From Rhodobacteraceae bacterium HLUCCO18 (GTDB lineage: Bacteria > Pseudomonadota > Alphaproteobacteria > Rhodobacterales > Rhodobacteraceae), in assembly GCA_001314805.1 (NCBI GenBank), contig LJSY01000027.1, forward strand, positions 1-59,614: a stretch of DNA of 59,614 nt. The letters are read 5' to 3'. The notes below the pieces were generated by a model, which worked only from the letters and a program-made list of their open reading frames with translations, did not search any database and was not told the origin of the DNA. Positions within the stretch are counted from its first letter, which is position 1. Every line of letters starts with the position of its first letter. A program made the translations under genes and the position numbers. Positions 27,663 through 35,283 of the stretch are shown here, piece by piece.

Positions 27663-28769
27663 TTACACGGCGGCCGACAGCCCGGACCTCAGCCGGTCGG
27701 GGCGCAGCGCCGCGACGATATCGACCGGGAGGGCAGGTGCGCGCCCCGCGATCAGGTCGGCGACGAGCTGGCTCGCGGCTGGTGCGGTCTGGAACCCGTA
27801 GCCGCCCTGACCGGCGACCCAGACGAAATCCGGGCACAGGGGGTCCGGTCCGAGAACAAGGCACCGATCCGGGGCGAAGGTCCGAAGACCCGCCCAACTG
27901 CTGGTCACCCGCGTGACCTCTTCGGTGACGAAGGGCTGATATCGCGCGATCCCTTCGGCCAGCACCATGTCGTCGGCAAAGGCGTCATGGGGCTCGGGGA
28001 CGGGATGCTCCTCGGCCGGCGACACCAGCCAGGCCCCGGCATCGGGCTTTGCGTACCAGCTTTCGCCCGCACCGATCAGCATCGGCCAGCCGCTGACATC
28101 ATGCTGTCCGGGCGCGGGCATCCGCGCGATGGAGCGGCGCAGCGGTTGCAGACCAAGCGGCGGGAGACCCGCGAGGACGGCGACGCTGTCGGCCCAGGCC
28201 CCCGCCGCGTTCAGGAGCACACGGGCGGTGTGATCCGCGCCGTCGCTTGTCGTCACGCGCCAGATCTGGCCGTCCCGCGAGATCGCCGTGGCCGTGGCCC
28301 CCGTCCGGACCTGCCCGCCATTGGACCGGATCGTCCGGGCGAAATGCTGCACCATCCGGTCGGTGTCGAGGTCCCATGCCTCGTCATGGAACGCCGCCCG
28401 CGTGACATGGCTGGTGTCGAGAATGGGAACGCGCGCGCGGGCCTCTTCCAGCGGGATGGGTCGCAGCGCCATTGACGCGATATCCGCCTCGGCCTCCGCC
28501 TCCTGCCCCGGTCCGCCGAGCAACATGAGCCCGCGCGGCGACAGGACGCCCCCGTCGAGCGTTTCATGCGCCTCGCGCGAGGCCTTGTTCAGCGCGACGG
28601 TGACCGGGTGGCCGTAATTGGCCTCGTAGAGCGCGGCGGACCGGCCCGATGTATGGTAGGCCAACGCGCTTTCCGCCTCCAGGAGCAGGACCGATCCCGA
28701 CTCGGACACCCGCGCGCCCGCCGATGTGCCGGCGATGCCGCCGCCGATGACGATGAAATCCCAGGTCAT
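27663..28769 (-). CDS. FAD-dependent oxidoreductase (DAO family, sarcosine oxidase/D-amino acid dehydrogenase-like)
   Basis: This flavoprotein of 368 residues begins MTWDFIVIGGGIAGTSAGARV, an N-terminal FAD dinucleotide-binding motif, with ESALAYHTSGRSAALYEANY (GRS motif) close behind. WVAGQGGYGFQTAPAASQLV is the C-terminal FAD-binding segment. It probably oxidises an amino acid or N-methyl amino acid. The ATG at 28769 is the first that gives a normal N-terminus; the open frame continues far upstream without homology. Close relatives in Roseobacter genomes are of unassigned substrate. Confidence 0.85.
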   Translation of the reverse strand: MTWDFIVIGGGIAGTSAGARVSESGSVLLLEAESALAYHTSGRSAALYEANYGHPVTVALNKASREAHETLDGGVLSPRGLMLLGGPGQEAEAEADIASMALRPIPLEEARARVPILDTSHVTRAAFHDEAWDLDTDRMVQHFARTIRSNGGQVRTGATATAISRDGQIWRVTTSDGADHTARVLLNAAGAWADSVAVLAGLPPLGLQPLRRSIARMPAPGQHDVSGWPMLIGAGESWYAKPDAGAWLVSPAEEHPVPEPHDAFADDMVLAEGIARYQPFVTEEVTRVTSSWAGLRTFAPDRCLVLGPDPLCPDFVWVAGQGGYGFQTAPAASQLVADLIAGRAPALPVDIVAALRPDRLRSGLSAAV

Positions 28770-28884
28770 GGGGCAGGGATGGCACGGCCGCAGGACGCGG
28801 GCAAGACGCAGCGGAGGGATTGCGCCGCCCCTGGCGTCGCCCGGGGAAGCGCCGCCTCGGGGCGCGAGGCCCCTCGGCGCCGCT

Positions 28885-28990
28885 GATGCCTCCGGCGGGA
28901 GTTTCTTGCCAGGATGAAGATCGGGGCGGTCCGTCTCTTCATCCTGGCAGGAAAACTCCGGGGGAGGCGTAGCCGGGGGCAGAGCCCCCC
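28885..28990. repeat. Dispersed repeat, copy F: two opposed copies forming an inverted repeat
   Basis: A copy at 28885-28920 (CCTCCGGCGGGAGTTTCT, then TGCCAGGATGAAGA) faces a copy at 28936-28990. The 14-base arms TGCCAGGATGAAGA and TCTTCATCCTGGCA are perfectly complementary around a 15-base loop. The right copy also carries CTCCGGGGGAGGCGTAGCCG and GGGGGCAGAGCCCCC, elements shared with the copy in nrdJ. The pair resembles a REP-type bipartite element and could form a large RNA hairpin. Confidence 0.7.
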
Positions 28991-29038
28991 AGACCAAAAA
29001 ACGGGTCGGCGCAGAAGGCGTCGATGCAATCATGAAAA

Positions 29039-29059
29039 GGGCCCGCACGCGGCGGGCCC
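29039..29059 (-). terminator. Rho-independent terminator of the purine operon
   Basis: GGGCCCGC and GCGGGCCC pair around a 5-base loop. On the minus strand the hairpin is followed by CTTTTC. It lies 25 bases after the stop of the BMP lipoprotein-like gene, the last gene of the xdh/ABC operon. Confidence 0.8.
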
Positions 29060-29083
29060 GGTTCGGACGAGTTTCGAGGTCCG

Positions 29084-30166
29084 TCAGTTGCCGAGTTCGA
29101 CCGTCAGCCCTTCGACGAAAAAGCCCATACCGGCCAGCGGCCCGTCTTCGGGCGTCTCGCCCTCGGCCAGCCAGGGCGTGCCGTCCTGCTGGTTGATCGG
29201 CCCGGTGAAGGGGTGGTACTCGCCCGACGCGATGCTGTCGCGCAGCGCCATGGCCGAGGCGCGCACCTCCTCCGGCACGGCCTCGGAGATCTCGCCGATC
29301 AGGATCCGGTCCTCGGAGAGGCCCTGCCACGCCGCCGTCTGTTCCCAGGTGCCGTCCATCGCGGCCTGCGCCCGCTCGATGTAATAGGGTCCCCAGTTGT
29401 CCACGATGGCCGAGATGCGCGGCGCCGGCGCGAACTGGCTCATATCGTTGGCCTGGCCGAAGGCGAAGGCGCCGGCCTCCTGCGCGACGGCGTGGGGTGC
29501 GGTCGAATCGGTGTGCTGGAAGATCACGTCCGCGCCCTCGTCGATAAGCGCCTGCGCGGCGTCGGCCTCGATCGCGGGGTCGAACCATGTGTTGGCCCAG
29601 ATCACGCGGAACTCCACGTCCGGATTGACTTGGGTGGCGTGCAGGTAGGCCGAGTTGATGCCCTGGATCACCGAGGGGATCGGGTAGGATGCGATGTAGC
29701 CGATGATGTTGCTCTCGGTCATGTGACCCGCGATATGGCCCATCACGGCCCGGCCCTCGTAGAAGCGCGCGTCGTAGGTGGAGACGTTCGGATGCTCGCG
29801 CAGGTAGCCCGTGGCGTGTTCGAAATAGACATCCGGGAAGCGGCCCGCGACCGCGTTCACCGCCGGGCCGAAGCCGAAGGACGTGGCCACGATCATGTCG
29901 GCGCCGCCCAGGATCATCTGCGTCATCACCCGCTCGGCATCGGCGCCTTCCGCGACGCTCTCGGCCACGACGGTCTCGACGGCATCGCCGAAATGCTCGT
30001 CGAGCGCGATGCGGCCCTGATCATGGGTGAAGGTCCAGCCCATGTCGCCGGTGGACCCGACGTGGATGAAGCCTACGGTGAACGGGTCGTCCTGGGCGAT
30101 GGCGCTGCCTGCAACGAGGCCCGTCGCCAGCGCCGTGGCGGTCAGTACTCTTCTGGTCAGTTTCAT
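29084..30166 (-). CDS. BMP family (PnrA/BmpA-like) ABC transporter substrate-binding protein
   Basis: This periplasmic receptor of 360 residues has a Sec signal peptide (MKLTRRVLTATALATGLVAG, cleavage after SAIA) and the basic membrane protein fold. Blocks include VGFIHVGSTGDMGWTFTHDQ, GGADMIVATSFGFGPAV and DVIFQHTDSTAP. Characterised relatives bind purine nucleosides. The xanthine-dehydrogenase genes at the other end of the operon support a purine or nucleoside ligand. No lipobox Cys follows the signal. Its start overlaps the stop of the ion-channel gene by four bases, and a strong terminator follows the stop. Confidence 0.92.
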   Translation of the reverse strand: MKLTRRVLTATALATGLVAGSAIAQDDPFTVGFIHVGSTGDMGWTFTHDQGRIALDEHFGDAVETVVAESVAEGADAERVMTQMILGGADMIVATSFGFGPAVNAVAGRFPDVYFEHATGYLREHPNVSTYDARFYEGRAVMGHIAGHMTESNIIGYIASYPIPSVIQGINSAYLHATQVNPDVEFRVIWANTWFDPAIEADAAQALIDEGADVIFQHTDSTAPHAVAQEAGAFAFGQANDMSQFAPAPRISAIVDNWGPYYIERAQAAMDGTWEQTAAWQGLSEDRILIGEISEAVPEEVRASAMALRDSIASGEYHPFTGPINQQDGTPWLAEGETPEDGPLAGMGFFVEGLTVELGN

Positions 30167-30939
30167 TGGGTCTTGTTCTCCGTGTTGGATGTTTCCTGGT
30201 CTTCGGGAAGGGTGCCGTCAGGGTCCGGGGGCGTGGCACCGCCCGTCCGGGTTTGCAGAAGGGCTGCGGTGATGAGGGCCGCGGGCACGGCGATGATGCC
30301 GATGCCCACCATCAGCACGAGGCCGGTGAAGACCCGGCCGCCCGTGGTGATCGGGTAGACGTCGCCGTAGCCCACCGTCGTCAGCGTGGCGAGCGCCCAC
30401 CAGAGGCTCGCGGGGATCGACCCGAAGGCCTCGGGCTGGGCGATGTGTTCGAAGTGATAGATGCCGACGGCGGCGAGATAGATGATCACCACGCCGACGA
30501 AGAGAAAGATCATCAGCTCGGCCCGGATCTGCATGATCGCCTGCGAGATCCGGTCGAGCGCGCGGTTGGCCTTGAGCAGCTTGAGGATCCTGAGCAGACG
30601 CAAGAGCCGCATCGCCCGCACGGTTGTCAGGTCGGGAAACAGGAACAGGACCGCCGGCACGATGGCGATGAAATCCACGATCCCCCAGAAACTCAAGGCA
30701 TAGGCCATCGGTCGCGGCGAACAGACCAGTCGCAGGATGTACTCGACGGCGAAGATCGCGAGGATCGTGAACTCCACCGCGATCAGGGTCGCATGCGCCT
30801 GCGGCGACAGGCCGGGCAGGGTCTCCACCGCGATGACCGACGCCGACAGGACGATCAGCCCGTAAATGACGAGAGCGATCCTCGGCCCGATGGTCGGATG
30901 CGTTCCATCGAGCGCCTCGATGATGGCCTGACGCCACAT
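30163..30939 (-). CDS. Voltage-gated-type potassium channel / ion transporter
   Basis: The 258-residue protein has a six-transmembrane ion_trans fold. A positively charged S4 (RAMRLLRLLRILKLLKANR, residues about 103-121) and the potassium selectivity filter TTVGYGD before the last helix are both present. The N-terminus MWRQAIIEALDGTH and length suit bacterial Kv-like channels. The start at 30939 is 8 bases after the stop of the upstream permease, and the stop overlaps the BMP gene, so it is embedded in the transporter operon. Such a channel is not a known part of BMP-type importers. Confidence 0.9.
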   Translation of the reverse strand: MWRQAIIEALDGTHPTIGPRIALVIYGLIVLSASVIAVETLPGLSPQAHATLIAVEFTILAIFAVEYILRLVCSPRPMAYALSFWGIVDFIAIVPAVLFLFPDLTTVRAMRLLRLLRILKLLKANRALDRISQAIMQIRAELMIFLFVGVVIIYLAAVGIYHFEHIAQPEAFGSIPASLWWALATLTTVGYGDVYPITTGGRVFTGLVLMVGIGIIAVPAALITAALLQTRTGGATPPDPDGTLPEDQETSNTENKTQ

Positions 30940-30947
30940 GTGCCCCC

Positions 30948-31871
30948 CTATCCGCTGGCATGGAACACCTTGCCAAGGGAGGCGGGCGCATTCAATGCGG
31001 CGCGGGCGCGGTCCGACGAGATCAGGACGAGAACGATGATCGTCACGACATAGGGCGAGCTGTCCAGCAGCGCGACGGGAACGTTCACCTCCGCCGCCTG
31101 GAGGCGCAACTGCAGCGCCGAGATGCCGCCGAAGAGATAGGCACCGAAGAGCACACGCCACGGTTTCCATGAGGCGAAGACGACGAGCGCCAGCGCGATC
31201 CACCCGGCGCCGACCGTCATCCCCTCGATCCAGTTCTGCACGCGGGCGACCGACAGGAACGCCCCGCCCAGCCCCGCGCAGGCGCCGCCGAAAAGGATCG
31301 CGAGGATACGAATGCGAATGACCTTGTAGCCCAGTGCATGCGCCGCGTCGTGGCTTTCGCCGACGGCGCGCAGGATCAGGCCGGTGCGCGTGTGCTGGAG
31401 AACATACCACACCGTGGCGACCAGCATGACCGCGAGGTAGATCATCGCCGAATGGCCGAAGAGGATCGGCCCGGCGATGGGGATGTCCTGCAGCGCTTGC
31501 GGGAAGATGTCCGGAACCCTCGGCGGGGTCGAGCCCGGGTAGCCGACACCCAGCAGTGCGGCGAGGCCGATCCCGAACAGCGTCAGCGCCAGGCCCGTGG
31601 CCACCTGGTTCGACAACAGCACCTGCGTCAGGATGGCGAACAGGGCCGACAGCACCATGCCGCCCGCCATGCCGGCGAGATACGCCAGCGTGACGGATCC
31701 GGTTTCCACCGCGACGATGAACCCCGTGACGGCGCCGACAATCATCATGCCCTCGACCCCGAGGTTCAGGACGCCGGTCTTTTCCACCACCAGTTCCCCG
31801 ATGGCGGCCAGAAGGACCGGCGTGGACGCGATGATCAGCGCGACGACGAGGGTGACGGGATCGATCAGCAT
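30948..31871 (-). CDS. ABC transporter permease (nucleoside/BMP type, second subunit)
   Basis: This 307-residue membrane protein of the BPD_transp_2 family (as in NupQ/YufQ) has about nine hydrophobic helices. The segment VVEKTGVLNLGVEGMMIVGA near residues 28-47 and ALGYKVIRIRILAILFGGACAGLGGAFLS (the ABC-interaction region, quoted in parts: ALGYKVIRIRILAI, FGGACAGLGGAFLS) are hallmark motifs. It forms the channel with the other permease. Its start overlaps the upstream permease stop by one base. Confidence 0.92.
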   Translation of the reverse strand: MLIDPVTLVVALIIASTPVLLAAIGELVVEKTGVLNLGVEGMMIVGAVTGFIVAVETGSVTLAYLAGMAGGMVLSALFAILTQVLLSNQVATGLALTLFGIGLAALLGVGYPGSTPPRVPDIFPQALQDIPIAGPILFGHSAMIYLAVMLVATVWYVLQHTRTGLILRAVGESHDAAHALGYKVIRIRILAILFGGACAGLGGAFLSVARVQNWIEGMTVGAGWIALALVVFASWKPWRVLFGAYLFGGISALQLRLQAAEVNVPVALLDSSPYVVTIIVLVLISSDRARAALNAPASLGKVFHASG

Positions 31872-32956
31872 CAGGCCGCCTCCGTCCGTTTCAGGCGGAT
31901 GTGGTAGTTCGACAGCACGTCGAGCGCGAGCAGGAAGAACAGCAGCATGCCCTGGAAGGCCTGGATCGCGGGGGCCGGAATGCCGAGCATCAGTTGCGCC
32001 AGCTCGCCGCCGATATAGGTCAGCGCCATCAGCAGGCCCGCAAGCAGGATGCCGATCGGGTGCAGCCGCCCGAGGAAGGCCACGATGATCGCGGTGAAGC
32101 CGTAGCCCACGTTGAAGTCGATCGAGATCTGGCCGGCGGGTCCCGAGACCTCGAACAGGCCGGCCGCGCCCGCCAGCGCGCCGGAGATGCCGAGGCAGAG
32201 CAGGACCAGCCGGTTCGGATCGACCCCGGCGAAGCGGGCCGCGCGCGGCGCCTGCCCGGCCAGCCGGATCTGGTAGCCCAGCACGTGCCGGTTCATCAGC
32301 ACATAGGCCGCGATCACCGCGATGAAGGCGGCCAGAACGCCCCAGTGCATGCCGGTCCCGGCGATCAGTTCCGGGTTGTCGGTGCCGGGGTGGCGGGCGA
32401 GATTGCGGCTCCCCGGAAAGCCCATCGCGTCGGGGCTTCTCAGCCAGCTTGTGGCCGCCGAGGCCAGGATCGCCTCGGCCACGTAGACCAACAGGAGCGA
32501 AACGAGGATTTCATTCGTGCGGAAGCGTGTCTTGAGGACGCCGGGGATCATCGCCCAGGCCCAGCCACCGATCAGTCCCGCGATCACCATGCCGGGAAAG
32601 AGCAGCGGGCTTTCCGAGGGCCAGAAGGCAAGCCCGAAGGCTGCCCCGCAGATCGCGCCGATGATGTATTGCCCCTCGGCCCCGATGTTCCAGATGCCGG
32701 CCTTGAACCCAAGCGAAAGGCCGATCGCGATCAGGATCAGCGGCCCCGCCTTGATCAGGAGTTGCGGGCGCGAGTAGCTGGCGAATTGCGCGTTGAACAG
32801 CGGGTCCCAGAAGATGATGCGGATTGCCTCGACCGGGTCCTTGCCCAGCGCGGCGAACATGATGCCGCCCGCGATCATGGTGAGGAACACGGCTGCGACA
32901 GGCGTCGCGGCCCCCCAGAAGCGGGACGGGGTGGGGCGTTTTTCCAGCACGATCAT
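31871..32956 (-). CDS. ABC transporter permease (nucleoside/BMP type, first subunit)
   Basis: The 361-residue inner-membrane permease is of the NupP/YufP type. Motifs are GFKAGIWNIGAEGQYIIGAI near residue 85 and the cytoplasmic coupling segment AARFAGVDPNRLVLLCLGIS. Hydrophobic segments flank both. It overlaps the ATP-binding gene by four bases at its start and the second permease by one base at its stop, so synthesis of the three subunits is coupled. Confidence 0.92.
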   Translation of the reverse strand: MIVLEKRPTPSRFWGAATPVAAVFLTMIAGGIMFAALGKDPVEAIRIIFWDPLFNAQFASYSRPQLLIKAGPLILIAIGLSLGFKAGIWNIGAEGQYIIGAICGAAFGLAFWPSESPLLFPGMVIAGLIGGWAWAMIPGVLKTRFRTNEILVSLLLVYVAEAILASAATSWLRSPDAMGFPGSRNLARHPGTDNPELIAGTGMHWGVLAAFIAVIAAYVLMNRHVLGYQIRLAGQAPRAARFAGVDPNRLVLLCLGISGALAGAAGLFEVSGPAGQISIDFNVGYGFTAIIVAFLGRLHPIGILLAGLLMALTYIGGELAQLMLGIPAPAIQAFQGMLLFFLLALDVLSNYHIRLKRTEAA

Positions 32957-34491
32957 TGCGCGGCCTCCGTCGCCGCCCGAAGCTGTGCTTCGTGCATGTC
33001 ATGGGCGCCGCCCAGCATCAGGCCGATCTCTTCCATCGACAGGCCGCGCGCGGGCCGAGGCGCGGAAAGCCGCCCCTCGTTCAGCGCGCAGAACCGGTCG
33101 GAGACTTCGAGCAGCTCGTCGAGATCCTGGCTGATGACCACGACCGCCGCCCCGTTCTGCGCGAGATCCAGCAAAGCCTGCCGGATCGCGGCGGCGGCAC
33201 TCGCATCCACGCCCCAGGTCGGCTGGTTGACGATCAGAACGTCGGGGTCTTGCAGGATTTCCCGCCCGATCACGTATTTCTGCAGGTTCCCGCCGGAAAG
33301 GGCGCGCGCCGCGACGCCGGGCCCCGGCGTGCGCACGTCGAAACGCGCGATGATCTCCTCGGCGAAGGCGCGCGCGCGGCCCCAGCCGACGAAACCCGAC
33401 CGGTCCAGCCCGCGCCGCGTCCGCCCGGTCAGCACCGCGTTTTCCGTCAGGCTCATGTCCGGGGCGGCGGCATGCCCCAGCCGTTCCTCGGGCGCGCAGA
33501 GAAGTCCGCGCTTGCGCCGCGCCTCTGGTCCCGTGTCGCCGATGCGCTCGCCCCGCAATTCGATCATGCCGGGCTCCACCCGCCGCTCGCCCGAAAGCGC
33601 GGCGAGAAGCTCGTCCTGCCCATTGCCGGCCACACCCCCGATGCCCAGCACCTCGCCCGCGCGCACCTCCAGCCCGATATGGCGGAGCGGCGTGCCGAAC
33701 GGCGAGGCGGGCTCCAGCGACAGGCCCGAGACATGCAGCAGCACCTCGCCCGGCTCCGTCGCGCCGCGCGCGGGCTGGCTCAGCGACTTGCCCACCATCA
33801 TCTCGGCCATCTGCGCGGCCGACACCTCGCGGGGGGTGCAGGTCGCCACAACCTTGCCCAGCCTCAGGATCGTGGCCGCGTCGCAGAGCGTGCGGATCTC
33901 CTCGAGCTTGTGGGAGATATAGAGGATCGCCGTGCCCTCGGCAGAAAGCTTGCGCAGGGTGTGGAACAGGATCTCCACCTCCTGCGGGGTCAGGACGGAG
34001 GTGGGTTCGTCCATGATCAGGAGCTTGGGGTTCTGCAGCAGGCAGCGGATGATCTCGACCCGTTGCCGTTCGCCCGCACTGAGGTCGCCCACCATCCTGT
34101 CGGGATCGAGCGGCAATCCGTAGGCACGACTGACATGATGGATGCGCTGGGCCAGATCGCGGGGTTTCGGCGGGGTCTCCATGCCGAGCGCGATGTTCTC
34201 GGCCACGCTGAGCGCCTCGAAGAGCGAGAAATGCTGAAACACCATCGCCACGCCCGAGGCCCGCGCCGCCCGCGGCTCCGCCGGGGTGTAGGGTCCGCCG
34301 CCAAGCGTCATCGCACCGGCATCGGGACGCACCAGCCCGTAGATCATCTTGACCAGCGTCGACTTGCCCGCGCCGTTTTCACCCAGAAGCGCATGCACCT
34401 CGCCCGGCGCGATGGAGAACGAGACGTCGTCATTGGCCACGACGCCCGGATAGGCCTTGGTCAACCCCCTGATCTCGAGGAGTGGCGTCAA
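32953..34491 (-). CDS. ABC transporter ATP-binding protein with two nucleotide-binding domains
   Basis: This 512-residue double ABC protein (NupO/YufO-like) powers the BMP importer. Domain 1 has Walker A GENGAGKSTLVKMIYG, signature LSAGERQRVEIIRCL and Walker B LLIMDEPTSVLTP. Domain 2 has a degenerate Walker A (GVAGNGQDELLAALSGER), signature ALSGGNLQKYVIGREI and VLIVNQPTWGVD where the Walker B Glu is replaced by Gln, as usual in sugar and nucleoside families. It starts 27 bases after the xdhC stop and probably shares its transcript. Confidence 0.94.
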   Translation of the reverse strand: MTPLLEIRGLTKAYPGVVANDDVSFSIAPGEVHALLGENGAGKSTLVKMIYGLVRPDAGAMTLGGGPYTPAEPRAARASGVAMVFQHFSLFEALSVAENIALGMETPPKPRDLAQRIHHVSRAYGLPLDPDRMVGDLSAGERQRVEIIRCLLQNPKLLIMDEPTSVLTPQEVEILFHTLRKLSAEGTAILYISHKLEEIRTLCDAATILRLGKVVATCTPREVSAAQMAEMMVGKSLSQPARGATEPGEVLLHVSGLSLEPASPFGTPLRHIGLEVRAGEVLGIGGVAGNGQDELLAALSGERRVEPGMIELRGERIGDTGPEARRKRGLLCAPEERLGHAAAPDMSLTENAVLTGRTRRGLDRSGFVGWGRARAFAEEIIARFDVRTPGPGVAARALSGGNLQKYVIGREILQDPDVLIVNQPTWGVDASAAAAIRQALLDLAQNGAAVVVISQDLDELLEVSDRFCALNEGRLSAPRPARGLSMEEIGLMLGGAHDMHEAQLRAATEAAQ

Positions 34492-34518
34492 GCGTGTCGT
34501 TCCCCCGTGGCGTCCTCG

Positions 34519-35283
34519 TCAGGCCGAATTGCCCATCCGGCGCTCAGTTGCCGATTCCTTGTGCAACAGCTCCCTCAGTAGCCGTGCGGCGACGCCGACG
34601 GCAATGGCTTGGGGGTGTTTGCCAAGGCTTGGGTCCCCGATCGGGCAGTCGATGCGCGAAATTTCAGCATCCCCGTGACCCATCCCGGCCAGCCGCGACC
34701 GGAATCGCGCCCATTTGGTGCCCGATCCGATCAGCCCGCAGCTGGCGAACCCCCGGCGCAGGGCCGCATCGCAGAGCGCGAGGTCGATATCGTGCGAATA
34801 GGTGAGGATCAGGTGATGCACGCCCGTCGGCGCATGTGGCATGAGGCGCGGCGGATCGGCCGCCACAAGCCGCGTGACCCTGTCCGGCATGTCGTCGGGG
34901 AAGCGACCGAGCGTTGTGTCGACCCATGTCAGGGCGACCTCGGGCAGGGGTGATAGGGTATGCACCAGCGCGCGACCCACATGGCCCGCGCCCCAGATCC
35001 AAACCGGCGCGCCCTGCGCCCGCTCCAGCGCCTCGGCTGGCTCGAAACGCAGGGTGACGGCCCCGCCGCAGCACTGGCCGAGGCCGGGGCCAAGCGAGAC
35101 TGTGCGTTCCAAAGGGTCCGCTGCCTCGGCAAGCATCGCGCGGGCCTGCGCCATCGCCTCCCATTCAAGCGCGCCGCCGCCGATGGTCCCGGTGATCCCG
35201 TTTGCGGTGACGAACATCTGCGCGCCCGCCTCCCGCGGGGCGGAGCCGCGGGTGGAGACGACGGTGACGCGGATGCCCGTCAT
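34519..35283 (-). CDS. xdhC: Xanthine dehydrogenase accessory protein XdhC
   Basis: XdhC binds molybdenum cofactor, promotes its sulfuration and delivers it to XdhB. The 254-residue protein begins [20 protein letters not shown], carries the conserved GQCCGG cysteine motif near residue 79, and has a Rossmann segment WIWGAGHVGRALVHTLSPLP. DIDLALCDAALRRGFASCGLIGSGTKW (seen as DIDLALCDAALRRG, then CGLIGSGTKW) and IDCPIGDPSLGKHPQAIAVG are family hallmarks. The ATG at 35283 overlaps the xdhB stop (ATGA). Confidence 0.92.
   Translation of the reverse strand: MTGIRVTVVSTRGSAPREAGAQMFVTANGITGTIGGGALEWEAMAQARAMLAEAADPLERTVSLGPGLGQCCGGAVTLRFEPAEALERAQGAPVWIWGAGHVGRALVHTLSPLPEVALTWVDTTLGRFPDDMPDRVTRLVAADPPRLMPHAPTGVHHLILTYSHDIDLALCDAALRRGFASCGLIGSGTKWARFRSRLAGMGHGDAEISRIDCPIGDPSLGKHPQAIAVGVAARLLRELLHKESATERRMGNSA

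Larger units (their letters stand above)
28770..29083. other. 314-base intergenic region with paired repeats and a terminator
   Basis: The stretch between the purine operon end and the flavoprotein gene has no credible gene. It holds two opposed copies of the dispersed repeat (28885-28990) and the operon terminator at 29039-29059. The rest, 28770-28884, is GC-rich and contains repeated GGGGCGCGAGGCCCCTCGG-like strings that could fold but show no coding pattern. Confidence 0.6.

Noticed and set aside
27663-29588. Long N-terminal extension of the DAO-family flavoprotein
   Set aside because: The extension crosses the repeat and terminator region and has no homology; the FAD motif requires the start at 28769.
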